DNA of 64,000 nucleotides from Sebastes aleutianus (Eukaryota; Chordata; Actinopteri; Perciformes; Sebastidae): positions 35,679,490 through 35,743,489 of the forward strand of contig CAKAKS010000066.1 of assembly GCA_916700875.1 (NCBI GenBank), read 5' to 3'. Shown piece by piece: positions 24,590-37,509 of the stretch. Under the pieces are notes generated by a model that did no database searches, was not told the origin of the DNA, and saw only the letters and a list, made by a program, of their open reading frames with translations. How positions within the stretch are numbered: position 1 is the stretch's first letter; every line of letters starts with the position of its first letter. Both the position numbers and the translations under genes were made by a program.

Positions 24590-26053
24590 GCGTTAACTGT
24601 AACGTTGCCGTTAACATCAAACAGTCTAACGTTAGCTAACTGGTAACGTTACCGTTAACATCAAACAGTCTAACGTTAGCTAACTGGTAACGTTACCGTT
24701 AACATCAAACAGTCTAACGTTAGCTAACTGTAACATTACCGTTAACATCAAACAGTCTAACGTTAGCTAACTGGTAACGTTACCGTTAACATCAAACAGT
24801 CTAACGTTAGCTAACTGGTAACGTTACCGTTAACATCAAACAGTCTAACGTTAGCTAACTGTAACATTACCGTTAACATCAAACAGTCTAATGTTAGCTA
24901 ACTGGTAACGTTACCGTTAACATCAAACAGTCTAACGTTAGCTAACTGGTAACGTTACCGTTAACATCAAACAGTCTAACGTTAGCTAACTGGTAACATT
25001 AACGTTAACATAAAACAGTCTAACGTTAGCTAACTGTAACATTACCGTTAACATCAAACAGACTAACATTAGCTAACTGGTAACGTTACCGTTAACATCC
25101 AACAGTCTAACGTTAGCTAACTGGTAACGTTACCGTTAACATCAAACAGACTAACATTAGCTAACTGGTAACGTTACCGTTAACATCCAACAGTCTAACG
25201 TTAGCTAACTGGTAACATTAACGTTAACATAAAACAGTCTAACGTTAGCCAACTGTAACATTACCGTTAACATCAAACAGACTAACATTAGCTAACTGTA
25301 ACATTACCGTTAACATCCAACAGTCTAACGTTAGCTAACTGGTAACATTAACGTTAACATAAAACAGTCTAACGTTAGCCAACTGTAACATTACCGTTAA
25401 CATCAAACAGACTAACATTAGCTAACTGTAACATTACCGTTAACATCCAACAGTCTAACGTTAGCTAACTGGTAACATTAACGTTAACATCCAACAGTCT
25501 AACGTTAGCTAACTGGTAACATTAACGTTAACATAAAACAGTCCAACGTTAGCTAACTGGTAACGTTACCGTTAACATAAAACAGTCTAACGTTAGCCAA
25601 CTGGTTACCGTTACCGTTAACATCCAACAGTCTAACGTTAGCTAACTGGTAACGTTACCGTTAACATCCAACAGTCTAACGTTAGCTAACTGGTAACGTT
25701 ACCGTTAACATCCAACAGTCTAACGTTAGCTAACTGGTAACGTTACCGTTAAAATTAAACAGACTAACGTTAGCTAACTGGTAACGTTACCGTTAAAATT
25801 AAACAGACTAACGTTAGCTAACTGGTAACGTTACCGTTAACATCCAACAGTCTAACGTTAGCTAACTGGTAACGTTACCGTTAAAATTAAACAGACTAAC
25901 GTTAGCTAACTGGTAACGTTACCGTTAACATCAAACAGACTAACGTTAGCTAACTGGTAACGTTACCGTTAACATCCAACAGTCTAACGTTAGCTAACTG
26001 GTAACGTTACCGTTAACATCCAACAGACTAACATTAGCTAACTGGTAACGTTA
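24590..26053. repeat. 44-bp palindrome-rich minisatellite (about 33 copies)
   Basis: The unit is TAACGTTACCGTTAACATC, AAACAGTCTAACG, TTAGCTAACTGG. Each full unit holds three perfect palindromes: GGTAACGTTACC (12 bp, across the unit junction), GTTAAC (6 bp) and GTTAGCTAAC (10 bp). Variants drop one or two bases (CTGTAACATTACC) or change ATCAAAC to ATCCAAC or ATTAAAC. Variant types recur in blocks, which points to segmental amplification within the array. Confidence 0.97.
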
Positions 26054-26148
26054 ATACTAGAAAGTTGACCTCATTGACTTGGGAATAATTCCTCGTTGAC
26101 GCTGCAGCTGTCCTGAGATCAGAGGGCGGCGGTATATGTTATGTATGT

Positions 26149-26153
26149 TGTGT

Positions 26154-26245
<92 letters not shown>
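26149..26245. repeat. (TG)n microsatellite inside the hAT element
   Basis: TG with two TA interruptions. Confidence 0.97.
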
Positions 26246-26248
<3 letters not shown>

Positions 26249-26520
26249 TGCGGGACGATTCGGGCGAAAACAGTGTGTATGCTTGTGTGTGTTTATGTTG
26301 TCATGGAGGTTCAATAATAACAGTGCGTTACACAGAATGTGCAGTCATTTTCATCACCGTTCATTCTAATGTAATAGGTATTTTTCTTTCAACTCTCGTA
26401 CCAAATTCGTCCCAAAATTCTCCCCGATCATATTTGTTTCGGCCGCGGGACAACGGGCCTGCCAACAATTTACCCGCATTTGGCGGGGGGCGGGTGCTAA
26501 TTTCAGACCCTGTTTAATAC

Positions 26521-27663
26521 CTCGGTTTATACCTGCAAAATAACATTCCCATCAGCCTCAGCTGTACTTAGAGTTTTGTGCTAATTATTATTAGCATGCT
26601 AACATGCCAAAATAAAATGGTGAACATGGTAAACGTTAAATTAACTAAACATTAGCATGCCGGCATTGTCACTGTGAGCATGTTAGCATTTAGCTGTGTC
26701 TTAGTATACCCTCACAGAGCTGCTGGTGTGGCTGTACACTGACTCCTAATCATGACCTTCTGGACTGTGTTGCAGTGAGGTGAAGTTCACAAATACATTC
26801 TCTACAGTATACCTTATTGTTTAGTTCCTTTTACCAACAGTGGGGATATTGAGGAAGAAGCAGGTTGTGAGGGAGCTGTGTATAGTATAGTATCAGTAGC
26901 GTTCTTTCTTCCATCTGTATGTTGAGCCTTTTACAAAAAGTAATAAAACTTATCACCGAAACAAAACTGTACATCCTGGACACAGCTGTGTGTGAAAGTT
27001 GTAGTCTCACTGTACTTGCTCGCTTTGTGCAGAACTGTTTTTCAGAACAATCAATAACTGGATGCACCTTAAATTTCTATGCCTCAGGTTTGGACCCACC
27101 ACACAACTCCCTGCAGTCAGAAAAGATTAACTGAAGGTGAGTCAGCGCTCACAACCTGAGACACTGATGCATATGGAACCTGATCTGCTGGGCCAGGAGG
27201 AGAGAGGGAGGGGGAGAGTAGAGCCGAGTTGTCTTTTTGCGTATGAAACTTGGAAAAAAGAAAAAAACACCAGAAGGACCAGTCTTAGCCGAGCAGCTGG
27301 CAGGTGAAGTGAGCTGGCCGGAGCTCCCCCCAACATGGCCTCTGCCAAAAAACCATCAAGGAAAACATTTTCAGGTTGACTAGCAGCAGAATCAAAAAGC
27401 TACGCACCGCCGTGATCCCTAAATCAGAACCGTCTGCGAGAGAGGTAAACGAATCACAGCAGAGGCCACCTCCAGACTGTCTTTCATACCGGTGTTTGTG
27501 TTGCAAGAGTGTGTGGGTGCACTTCTGTGTGTGTATACTAGTGTGTGAAAGCAGAAGAGTAGGTTACACATCTACAGTAACTCTCAGCAGGTGAGAGAGA
27601 AAAAAAAAACATTTCACCAGAGCAGAACAGGCCAGGAGGGCATGTACCGTATCAGATTAAGTT

Positions 27664-27711
<48 letters not shown>

Positions 27712-28004
27712 AGTAGGACCATATGGGTTTGTAACTAAGATTTGTCTCCAACCCACAAACACAAAAACCCGTCCCAAATTTCTCTCTGCTTCCCCCGCCC
27801 TCCTCTCCCTCAACCTTTCATGGACTTTGATTTAAAAACATGAAAAGAGCCATGGCAGGGCTTTGGAGAAGAAGTGGCTAGCCAAGAGAGGCCTTAAAGC
27901 CTTTTAGAAGGGATCTGGTTTAATGGTCTCTGGGTGAAGGAGGTAAGGGAAGCAGAAAAAAAGTGGGCTGGAATGGTGGAAATGCTGCAGTCATAAAGAT
28001 AGCC

Positions 28005-28064
<60 letters not shown>

Positions 28065-28515
28065 TTAAAGAGCTGGAAGGTAATTGTTGAGAGTGCTGTG
28101 GTAGCAAAAAGGGGGTAATGCTGTATGTGAGTGTGTGGTTTTTGTCTGGCCGTCTGTTCTTACAAAACGCTGGGGCAGCACCCAAGGGCCACATCTCATC
28201 CAATAAGGGCATTTAAGCTTGTCAATATCGTCTATCATACGACTCGTTTGACTCCATCAAATGCACAGGCAAAAGAGATGTAGACAGAGAAAGACCAGAG
28301 CAGACTGCCGCTCATCTCTTTCATCCTTTGTTCAATAGCTTTCAATAGCTTTCTCCCTCCCAGTTTTAGATCCCTCCCTCATTTCAAACTGCTCGATTCC
28401 CACCAACAAAAACAACCCAGGAAGAAAACACCCTCCCCTCACTCCCCTCTCTCCCCTCACTCCCCTCATTAATTGTATTCGTTCTTTCTTTAATTTCTTC
28501 CTTTGTGGGTATTAC

Positions 28516-28562
<47 letters not shown>

Positions 28563-29949
28563 CCAGGTGAAGCCGGTTTCATCAGTGAGAGAGATGGCAG
28601 GGAGTGTGTGGAGGGCAGGCACACTGTCATTTATCTATGTTTGAAACTCTGATACACAATCACATATACGCACACCCACACAAAAACTCATCCATCCCAC
28701 ACACACATGCGTGCATGGCAAAAATACACTTTCTAGCCCTAAAAAAGTGAAACACTGCAGAACTTTAAGCTTTTATTCTTTCATTGCCAACTGGAGCTAG
28801 TCGATCCTCATTAGACCTCCCATCCAGCTGTGGCTGATGGGTGACTGCCCAAAAACCTGAGAGAGAGCTAAGAACTGTACCCCATTCAGAAAGCACTCGC
28901 CTAAGTTACATTTTACTGGTTGCCAGCAACCATTTGTCACTCAAACAAGAGTAGGCAGCATCATTAAGTTGCTAAGCTTAAAGGATTTACCAAACGTTCA
29001 ACAACATGGAAAATGTAGTCATCTGGACCAAGGAAAGGATGCAGCCATGAGCAACTCAAGCGTAGACTGTAAAGGTCATCTAAGATAGTCTTTTCGATTT
29101 TTTTTTTTTTTGTAATGTGCCGTTTATCTGGACGCTGAAACACACTGTTCAGCCTCTCAGGGTTGTGGACCAAACTCAACGAAACACAGTAAATAGGAGA
29201 GATGCCCACTTGATGACCCTGTGGACTTTCCACAAGTCTTATGCCTAATTGATACTTCGATGGAAAAGCTTGCGCAGAGCTCCTGCAGAGCCACAAAGAT
29301 GGTTTGCTGAGCTTGCAGAGAGCCGCCGTAGAGACGGGCTGCAGAGACGGGCCGCAGAGACGCGCCGCACCTCCTGAAAAATGTGACTACACGCCAGGGA
29401 CCGCGGACGAAGCAGATGTTTGAATGGACATTATAGAGGTGAGGTGGGATTCCTGGATGTAGTACCTCACATCCGTAACAGCAACAACCTTGTTAATTCT
29501 AGGTACAGTACCATAGCTCCTGCTCATCATCCAACTCTTCCATCATTTATTTTCCAGCCATGGCGTTGTGTTGGGCCAAACATATATGGAACTATTGAAC
29601 CACATCCATTAATTAAATCAAAGACCGCCTGACAAAGGTTTTGAAAACCTCGGGTCCAAATCAAGTGCATCCCGCAGCAGTATTATGTATGCCTGGCGTG
29701 CGCGACAGGTGCCGGGCACAGAATGCATATGCACAGGAGTATAAATCAAGCATTACTCTTGCATTGTGTTTCATGCATTGTTAAAACAACACAAGGGGTT
29801 GCGTTGATAGGGAGGTGTTGCTTTAGGTACCAGCGAGACAATGAATTATGATTCAGGAGGTGCAGTCTGGGTAATAGATCCATGATTTTGAAAGTGTATT
29901 AGACGCTAAAACACTGCACAGGGATTTACAGTTATCAGTAAGTATCCAC
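26521..29949. other. Intronic stretch with several CA/TG arrays
   Basis: TG arrays at 27670-27710 and 28007-28063, CA array at 28518-28560, and a pyrimidine-rich patch at about 28430-28470. A plus-strand ATG in good context at 27332 opens only a short frame. No gene or bounded element supported. Confidence 0.6.
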
Positions 29950-30358
29950 TAGGGATGGAAAAGTCCAGGTAAAAAATCTGAGCCGTTCGGTTCGCTAGTC
30001 ACAGTTCGAGACGTGTATGAATTGTTCGGTTCATTTGAAATAAGTTATGAGGCCGATTGTGTATTTTTTTCATGTAGAGTTTAGCTCCCGTTTATTGTCA
30101 CACTACAGATCAAGGCCTATGGAAGGAGGCTGGGACACGGGCGGACATGGGTCTTGAGGTACGGGGCATAACACATGCGCAGTGTAACTGAAACTGCGGT
30201 CGTGCGTTGCTATTGGCTCAATTTCGGCGAGTGCAGACCAGATTTTACTGCGCATGTGTTGTACCCCAAAGAGATGACGCGTTGATGAAGCGTGACCCAG
30301 CTTACTTCTCACTTGGCACGGCTGAAGTTCAGAGTGCGGCTGTCAGTCAGTTTAGGAA

Positions 30359-31075
30359 ATGTCGAGTAGACTCGATAAAGTCCAGTTAGAGGATCCACCA
30401 GCATCGTTTGGCTCTGCTGTATGGGAGCAATACGGATTTAGTGTTACCATGAAAATGACGGGAAAAAAGTGGTGGATAAAACGGCGACTGTGTGAGCACT
30501 GTGCAACACGTCTGGTGTATGCTAGCGGCAACACTTCCAATATGATGAACAATTTATGGAGAAGACATCAACCCGGTGTGGCCATAGATAGCACAAGGAG
30601 GAGAGAGTCGGCTAGGAAAGAGAAACTCCTCCCCGCAGCATCTTAACAGCCTCTAGATGCAGACTCAGACAGGGCAAAAAACACAACTACAGCATCGGAG
30701 AGGTTTATAGTGAAAGATATGCAGCCTTATGCAGTCGTGGAGGACGCTGGAATTCAGCATATGATTAATGTAACGTTACTTGAGCCACGCTATACAGTAA
30801 TTCCCGAACAGACACGACTAGGAATTGGGAAAGAATTGCCCAACACAGCCTATGTAGCTCTTACTACAGACGGATGGACATCCAGGGCTACTGGAAATTA
30901 CTGAACTGTGACTGCCCACCACATCACTTCAGAGTGGGAGGTAAAAAGCTCAGTTTTGCAGACGTGCCGCCTTTATGAGAGCCACACAGTGAGCATCTCT
31001 CTTATGCACTGACACAAGCAGTGACAGATTGGAAACTGGAGAGGGGCAACAGCACAATCCCTGTAATGTGTTTTA
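30359..31075 (+). pseudogene. hAT transposase fragment (BED finger plus start of the hAT domain)
   Basis: From ATG at 30359 the frame is open for 95 codons. It includes a BED-type zinc finger remnant (CEHC near residues 45-50, then a Trp-Arg-Arg-His in place of the usual His pair). An in-frame TAA at 30644 breaks it. The same frame resumes with SERFIVKDMQPYAVVEDAGI and VALTTDGWTSRATGNY, a motif diagnostic of ZBED1-like hAT transposases. A TGA at 30902 breaks it again. It continues TVTAHHITSEWEVKSSVLQT, then shifts frame into LTQAVTDWKLER. The remaining several hundred residues, including the catalytic core and the dimerization domain, are absent. It is dead as a transposase. It is a domestication candidate only if paralogues show conservation, and nothing here suggests that. 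Confidence 0.92.
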
Positions 31076-31404
31076 TATTTATTAACTATTTTTTAATAAC
31101 AAAGTGGCACAGAAATCCAACCGTATTCCTCCAAATACTGCACTTTTTGAATCTTTCAATTAAGAGCTGATAATCAGGGAATTGAGACATATGTTAAACT
31201 GTTTTTTCTTTTTTTTTGTATAGTTCTGGTTGAGCTTGTGCTTCAATTTATGTTGATGGCCTTAGTCTAAAATTACATCATATTTATATGAAAATAGCAA
31301 AGCTGCATTTTTTTGTTTGCACTGATTACTGTAGAAGACCTATTCTTTCAATTAAGATTTGACAATGAAGAAGTGCCATACTTTTGATAAGGCAAACATT
31401 TGTT

Positions 31405-31477
31405 CAGGGTATCTGCAGGTTTCAACAAGTCGAATTTAAGACTTTTTAAGACTTTTTAAGACCCCGCGGGAACCCTG
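31405..31477. mobile_element. 73-bp CAGGG-ended mini-element nested in the hAT copy
   Basis: Left end CAGGGTATCTGCAGG, right end CCGCGGGAACCCTG. The interior contains two tandem GACTTTTTAA units. Flanked by TTTGTT on both sides (31399-31404, 31478-31483). It appears to be an internally deleted MITE inserted into the 3' non-coding part of the hAT element. Confidence 0.65.
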
Positions 31478-31642
31478 TTTGTTAACTTATTTTTCCCAAA
31501 TGAATGAAAAGCATGTTGAAATCAGAACATGACCTCCTTGTTGTACCATAAATGTACCGAACCGAACTGAAAACCGTGACCCCAAAACCGTGATATGAAC
31601 CGAACCGTGAATTGTGTGAACCGTTCCACCCCTAGTATCCAA

Positions 31643-33960
31643 GCTACAAAGTAATGTTCCAGGAATGTGTGCTTGCAAGTATCTGATTGGCCACCGAACC
31701 ACCTTGTCGATGCTGCTGCATTGCATTGCGGCAGAAGCTGGGCCGAGTTTAAGATGTTTGCCGGATGACCCTGCGTTTTTTTTGCCTGAAGTCCCCTGCG
31801 CCAGAAACCCCATTGAGGCAACACAGCTGTCCCATTCATAGCCTTATGCTCAGCTTCATATTGAAACCATTTTTTTTTCGTTTATAAGACACATCAGCAG
31901 ACCTGATTCCTGTTTGTAAAAGTCTCTGATAGCAGAGGGGTGCTAATTAGTGGCTATTTGTAAGACTAACAGTGATGCTGGCTGGATAAAGTGTGGTATA
32001 GCAGGCAGAAAAAATGGCCTATCAAGCCAGTTGGACCAACCAATGTAGTTGCATGCAGATACCATGTAGATATAAGGCTTGATTCAGCCACGGAGTATCT
32101 GCATTGGTGAGGGTCGGATTCAAAGGCAGGTTAGGTCAGGCCTAATGATATGACAAAACACCATTTAACATTAATACTGGGCTTCCATGAGAATGGTCAC
32201 CCAATGTTTGCCACATTTCACAATGTGTATTGATATAAATAATTCTACGTTATGCCCACATCATCTATGTAAACTTTTACAAATGAAACAAGGTGTAACT
32301 TTAAGATTTGCTGCAATGAAGAAACCTTAGACACAAAGAAGAAGCCAAGTCCTTGGATACGTTTGAAACAAAGTAACAATACATTACAATTTCCCAATGA
32401 CAAAGATGCTTAAACTCAGCCCACTGAATATCATGATGTCTTCATGAAAGCTCTCGGTTACTGAATTACTCTGCAATTTTACAGATTTCCAATATTACCC
32501 ATAAACAAGGACACCGACTGCAGGCCTGCGAGGTGCAAATTGAAGTGGGACGATTTTCATCAAAGTTCTGTTCTTTCCAAGGTAATCATTTTCTCCATAA
32601 ATACTCTCTTAGGGGTGATACTGCAGTGGGTTCATCACAGCCTTCGAATACACACACACACACAAACTTAGGTGCACACTCATAAAGTCATGCACACACA
32701 CACACACCAAACTTAGTCTCTTTTTAAAGAGCTCAGATGGGCTGTATTGACGCCAAGGACTGGTGATCTGGCAAAAATCTAAATGAATACTTATCATCCT
32801 CTGTAATATCCGATGCCTGGAGACAAAAGCAACACGGAAAGTCATAAAGTTTTACTACAGCGAGGGAGAGTCTCTTTACTGTGCTGTCTCTGTGCTGATG
32901 AGCAGGCACTGTGCACTAAGTGCAGGGCGGTTTGCTCGGAGCTACGCATGTGTATTGATCAGAAAAGCATCACAGAGACGATCAACATAAGCTTTAGCAA
33001 AGCTGATTCACATTTAAATCTGCAGAAAAACAAGGATATGTCTTTCTCACATATGCAGACATGAAAACATTCACACAGGCAGCACACGCAGGCCAAGTAC
33101 AAAGTTGAGTCTAGACAGATGTGAGGTTCCTGTTCTCCAGCTATCCAGTGTGATGTTTTCCTTGGCTAAGCAAGAGGACTGGTCATATATATGAGACGTG
33201 ATGGGACAGAAACACAGGATGGATCACAGCGAGAGACAAAGGAGAAGAAGAGGGGGGGGAGGGGATGAGGGGGAATGAGAGATTTGCAATATTTTCATGT
33301 TAACATAATGTAACTTCTAGTCTGCAGTGTATTGCTTTGGCAAGCTTGGCTGCTTCTTTCATGCCTGTAAATCCTGTCTGAATATGGATGTGACAGACAG
33401 GCAGTGAGAAAGATGGAGAGGTGGTATGACAGGCCAAACAAGCCGTGGGTGTGTGTGCGTGGGTGTGTGTGTGCAGGGGAGTACGTGAATATGAGAGCAA
33501 TCTGATCTTATTAGAGGCCTGACGGGATGAGGAGCCGTGATGAGAGCTCCGAATCACCACCATCTAATCAATCAGTCTAATTAACCGAGCTTTATGAACA
33601 CTGGGCCGGGCTGAGAAAGAATCCGCCGACACACAGATTAATAATGATTACTGAATACACTGCAACACATTCTATTAACAATCCATCTTTATGCCTATCC
33701 AGCGGCTTTGCATAAGAAGTCGCTTCATTGCCAGTTGTGGGAAATCCTCTGAAACATATTAGAAGTTCTTCTTCTGTCTCCATCAAGTCTTCAAAGTAAA
33801 TGAAATACTATTCCCGAGAATTCATTTTGATTTAATGAAGCGTAAAGTTCTGAAAGTGATTCAGTGCATTGGTATCATATGATTGTGCTTCATTCATGTC
33901 TAAAAGGTTTGTTTAACAATATCATTTAATATACAGACATAGCAGACATGATAAAACCCC
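31643..33960. other. Intronic stretch, nothing recognised
   Basis: Short CA runs near 32650 and 32695-32707 and a G-rich patch at about 33250-33275. No gene supported. Confidence 0.5.
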
Positions 33961-33964
33961 TCAG

Positions 33965-34860
33965 TGGAAGACGGTTTTAGAGTACTTTCACATCAGGGAC
34001 CCGGGCACAAGTACAAGTACACTTTTCCCCATAGTCCAATTTGCTTGATGACTGTGAACGCTCCGTACCATACTCTGGCACGGTTCGTCGATCCGTACTC
34101 GAGTCCTCTTGAAAAGGTGGTCTCGGGCACAGATCATGTGGACTCGGGTACAGTTCGCATCAGGTGTGAAAGCCAACCGTACCGCAACACGGAAGTGGAC
34201 CGCTATTTAATGCAAGTAATGCTAGCATCAGCCAGTATTTTGTAAAGGGCAGGCGTTTTTCAACGCCGCTGGTCTCCTCCAAAATCTGTATACATATATA
34301 AAATTGTTTCATATCGGTCTGTTTATGCGCGCATCACGCGCCGATCTTATCCTCTGAACCGCACGGCCATGGGTGATAAAGCAGGAAGGCAGGCGAGAGG
34401 TTCCTTAAAATATAGACAATAGTAGACGATGGGGTCGCGCAATGTTTCTTATTTTATTCAGCTAATTTAATGGTCTGCCTCCGAAGAGCGAGAGACGCTC
34501 CGCTGCTCAGCAGACAGAGAGAGAGAGAGGGGGGGGGGGGGAGAAGCGTGTAGAGCCAGAGTATATTTTCACATCAATCACGGTGAAATAAGAATTTATT
34601 TCGACCAAACCAGAGTTGGTGATAGTTGGAAAGACTAACGACGGAGTTTAAGGGAGTTTAGTGACGCAAGTGTACTCTCTCGCTCTCGCTCTGAGGTTTA
34701 AGCGTAAGTAACCAACACATCTGTCACTCTCTATTTCTCTCTCGGCATCTTTTCGCTTCACTTAACCTTCGACTGGCTCGTTATTTTCAGCTGGAAATTG
34801 TAGGAAAAAGTGCAGCGTGGTCCGAAGGCCAATATGTAAAACAAAGCAGGCAAAAGGCCA
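33965..34860. mobile_element. Probable interspersed repeat, ends unclear
   Basis: CpG-bearing block with agtactttcacatcagggac, ggtctcgggcacagatcatg and gtcgcgcaatg. It includes a (GA)n then poly-G patch at about 34518-34541. Composition differs from the surrounding intron and resembles teleost dispersed repeats. No matched termini found. Confidence 0.35.
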
Positions 34861-35029
34861 TGCTCTCACACTACTTACACAGACAAACAGCTAACCAGAG
34901 GCAAACAAATAAGTGGTATTTAAAAATGATTCAAGTGGGATCTTTGTAAAAACAGTTATTTTCTCAAGCAAGTAAGTTTTAAAAGAGAGTGTTGTAATTT
35001 GAATATGGCTTATATATGGTTATTTTGTT

Positions 35030-35235
35030 GATAAATGCCAGAAAATAGAGAGAGAAAAAAAACCATGGTGATGTATTCAAGTTACTGTTTTATTTGACCA
35101 ATAGCCCAAAACACCCAGATATTGACTTAACAATCATGTATATCAAGAAAAGCATTCAAAATCTTTACATTTGAGGAGCTGGAACCAACAAATGTTTGCC
35201 ATTTTTGCTTGAAAACAGGCTTAAACCTTTAAACA
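35030..35235 (+). mobile_element. Relic of the 'GGCTGCAACTAACGATTA' MITE family
   Basis: Internal sequence agcccaaaacacccagatat, aagaaaagcattcaaaatct and tttgaggagctggaaccaac corresponds to the interior of the same family seen in reverse at 48062-48468. Both ends are lost. Confidence 0.5.
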
Positions 35236-36006
35236 TGTACTAAAGCAAAGTAAGGATTTCAAGCTAGGCTGAGGAGGAATATGGTCATCCACTTTCACCT
35301 CCTACCAGCTACCCAGGGATTCTTCACATCTCTATAAAACGCCATAAAATTATCTGAAAAGCACACTGTATATTTTTCAAAAATCGAAGCTGGCTCTGAA
35401 AGATGACTATGTTTGAAAAATGAAACTCCCAGGATCAATAGATCCACTTTTCTCCAGCTGGGGCCATCTCAGACACACTTGGAAAAAAAAAAATCCATGA
35501 AAACCTTGCCCTATCCTTTTCATATATCTCAAAAAAAGTAACTGCTGCCTACTTAGCACGAATGACTCCATAACCTGACCAAAGGCAGCAGCATTTTATG
35601 CGTCTTTAACGGAAATCAATTAATGTGCCATCTCCACATATGTACAGTGCACACTTATCTCTCTCACACACACTTGTCAAGCAATCTCGTCTCGTTGTCA
35701 TCAGCCTCGATGATGCCAGGGAGGACTGAAGTCTGCATGGGTGATCGCCAAAGTGATTGATCGCCTCACTCGTCTGTACGCTCCACTCAACTGAAAATGA
35801 CCTGTCATTTATTCAGTGGCTTAAGCCCTCAGCTCCCTCAAGAGTTTCACACGCCGTCTTATAGGGATGCGGCTGTATGCATGTGTGTGTGTAATTGCAC
35901 ATACAAGTGTGCGGGCAGGGGGTGAGTGTCGGCTTCTGGAGACCCCTACATAGCAGCTTCCACGAGATGCAGAAGAGGTTTTGTTCTCGGCCCGTTTCCC
36001 TAAGGA

Positions 36007-36313
36007 TCAATAATGCTTTGTTGCGTGTCAGACAGAAATCAGAAGCTGCTGCGGAGGAAGCCAAAAGACATACTTTACTCCTTTAAATGCAAAGTCATTA
36101 CGCCACATTGTAAAAACCCTCCAACAGTTCTCTCGAGGCTTCAAATCCCAAGCAACACATCAATAGTTCTTTGTTGCATGTCAGACGGAAATCAGAAGCT
36201 ACAGTGGAGGAAGCCAGAAAGTCACATTTTACTCCTTTAAATGCAAAGCGGTAACCGTTATTACGCCACATTGTCAAAGCCCTCCAACACCTCTCTCGAG
36301 TTTTCAAATCCCA
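36007..36313. repeat. 153-bp tandem duplication (two copies)
   Basis: Copy 1 begins at about 36007, copy 2 at about 36160. Both contain tttgttgc.tgtcaga, gaaatcagaagct, ttactcctttaaatgcaaag, and cgccacattgt followed by ccctccaaca. Copy 2 carries an extra cggtaaccg block and several substitutions, so the duplication is not recent. No coding potential supported. Confidence 0.85.
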
Positions 36314-36763
36314 GTATGTTCTTTTCCCAAGCACATATTCACTGAAGGGCTCATCCTCAATGTCAACTTACCATATTAGTTCTATGGCTCCGTGCTTTTA
36401 CGGAGTGAGAGGCCTCAGGCTGATGTGTGCCATAGAGCAATAAAAGTGCAGGCTAGTTGTGCTGCTTTGATGGTCCCAGTTGTGACAAAAAGCAAAAAGT
36501 CCAGCAGGTGCAGTACACTAAGAGTTTGGCATTTAAAAGAAGTACATACTGGCTGAAGTCGATAACCATTTTGCAAAACAACCACAAAAGACAGCGTTTC
36601 ATAACAGAAACAAACAACTTTCTATTCTTTTTACCCTCTTTCAGGGAAGTCAGGGAAAATGCATTATTGGAAATACTGCTTCTAAACCCATTCACTGTGC
36701 CTATAGCAAGTCATCAATTTTACAGCTTGCCCTTCAGCTTGTGTTTCTAAACAGCACAGCACA

Positions 36764-36764
<1 letters not shown>

Positions 36765-36806
<42 letters not shown>

Positions 36807-36807
36807 C
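36765..36807. repeat. (CA)n microsatellite
   Basis: CA with one AA interruption. The surrounding 36314-37500 has no recognised gene; an (AT)n patch lies at 37368-37381. Confidence 0.95.
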
Positions 36808-37509
36808 TAGTGCATTTTCCCTTTCCATCGGTGTGTTATACAGTACAGGGGTTTTCATGCATGTAAAAGGTCTGCAAAGTTACAAAGCCCAAAGTCCACG
36901 CCAAAGGGAGTTACACTCCCCCACAGAAATACTGCTCCTCAACTGCCTGAAATGCCTCGCTTGAAGTCCTGCCTTTACTTCCGTGACATGGTGATGTCAC
37001 CAAGTAACACATTTGCATAATACCTGCCTAGCAGTTAGTTTGGCACGCCTTCAAACAAAGCTAGTTAGAGCGGAGCGGGAGTAACAAAGAGTTCGGTTTG
37101 GTTGACCAATCACGGCAGAGGGGGCCAGCTGACCAATCGGAGCAGAGAGGGGAGGAGCTCAAACAGAGCGTTTTCGGACAGAATACTCAAAAGTCAGATA
37201 TAGTCGTCTAGTTACAAATACCTTTTAGGAGTGTAATGGATGAATGGAGTACACTTCTTTATACCCTGTGACGAAGCCATGGCGTCTACGACTATTTCAA
37301 CATTCTTTCTGCTGCGTCCTCCCCCCCCCTCTCCGGCGGTGTGAAACGGACTCAAGAGCATTAAAAAATATATATATATATAAAAACATAATCCAAAGCA
37401 GTAAACACCCACAGCATAAATCCAGATGTTCTGCCTGCATCTGTCAGTTTAAACTGTGTTGTTTTCAGCCTGGATTATGACTTAGACTTCTTCATATGTG
37501 TGTAATATT

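Larger units (their letters stand above)
23912..26512. mobile_element. hAT-type non-autonomous element carrying a minisatellite (2.6 kb)
   Basis: Left end CAGGGTCTGAAATGAAC, right end GTGCTAATTTCAGACCCTG, inverted repeats of each other. Flanks cttaatac (23904-23911) and tttaatac (26513-26520) agree at 7 of 8 positions, consistent with the 8-bp hAT target duplication. Inside are Cys/Gly-type subterminal sequence (ctgccactgtggcagg, acccgcatttggcggg), a 44-bp minisatellite and a TG microsatellite. No transposase frame was found. Confidence 0.85.
29950..31634 (+). mobile_element. hAT element with broken ZBED-type transposase (1.7 kb)
   Basis: Left end TAGGGATGGAA and right end TTCCACCCCTA are inverted repeats with one mismatch. 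Flanks gtatccac (29942-29949) and gtatccaa (31635-31642) match at 7 of 8 positions, as expected for a somewhat old hAT target duplication. Subterminal ccgttcggttcg and gaaccgaaccg are also inverted. The interior keeps the 5' half of a transposase and 3' non-coding sequence; the catalytic core is deleted. A 73-bp element sits inside near the right end. Confidence 0.9.

Noticed and set aside
27285..27506. Possible exon around ATGGCCTCTGCC (27332, plus) or the mirrored minus-strand frame after ctctcgcag
   Set aside because: The plus frame stops after 14 codons unless a weak gttgac donor is used. The minus frame has no resemblance to FBXL17 or another family I recognise.
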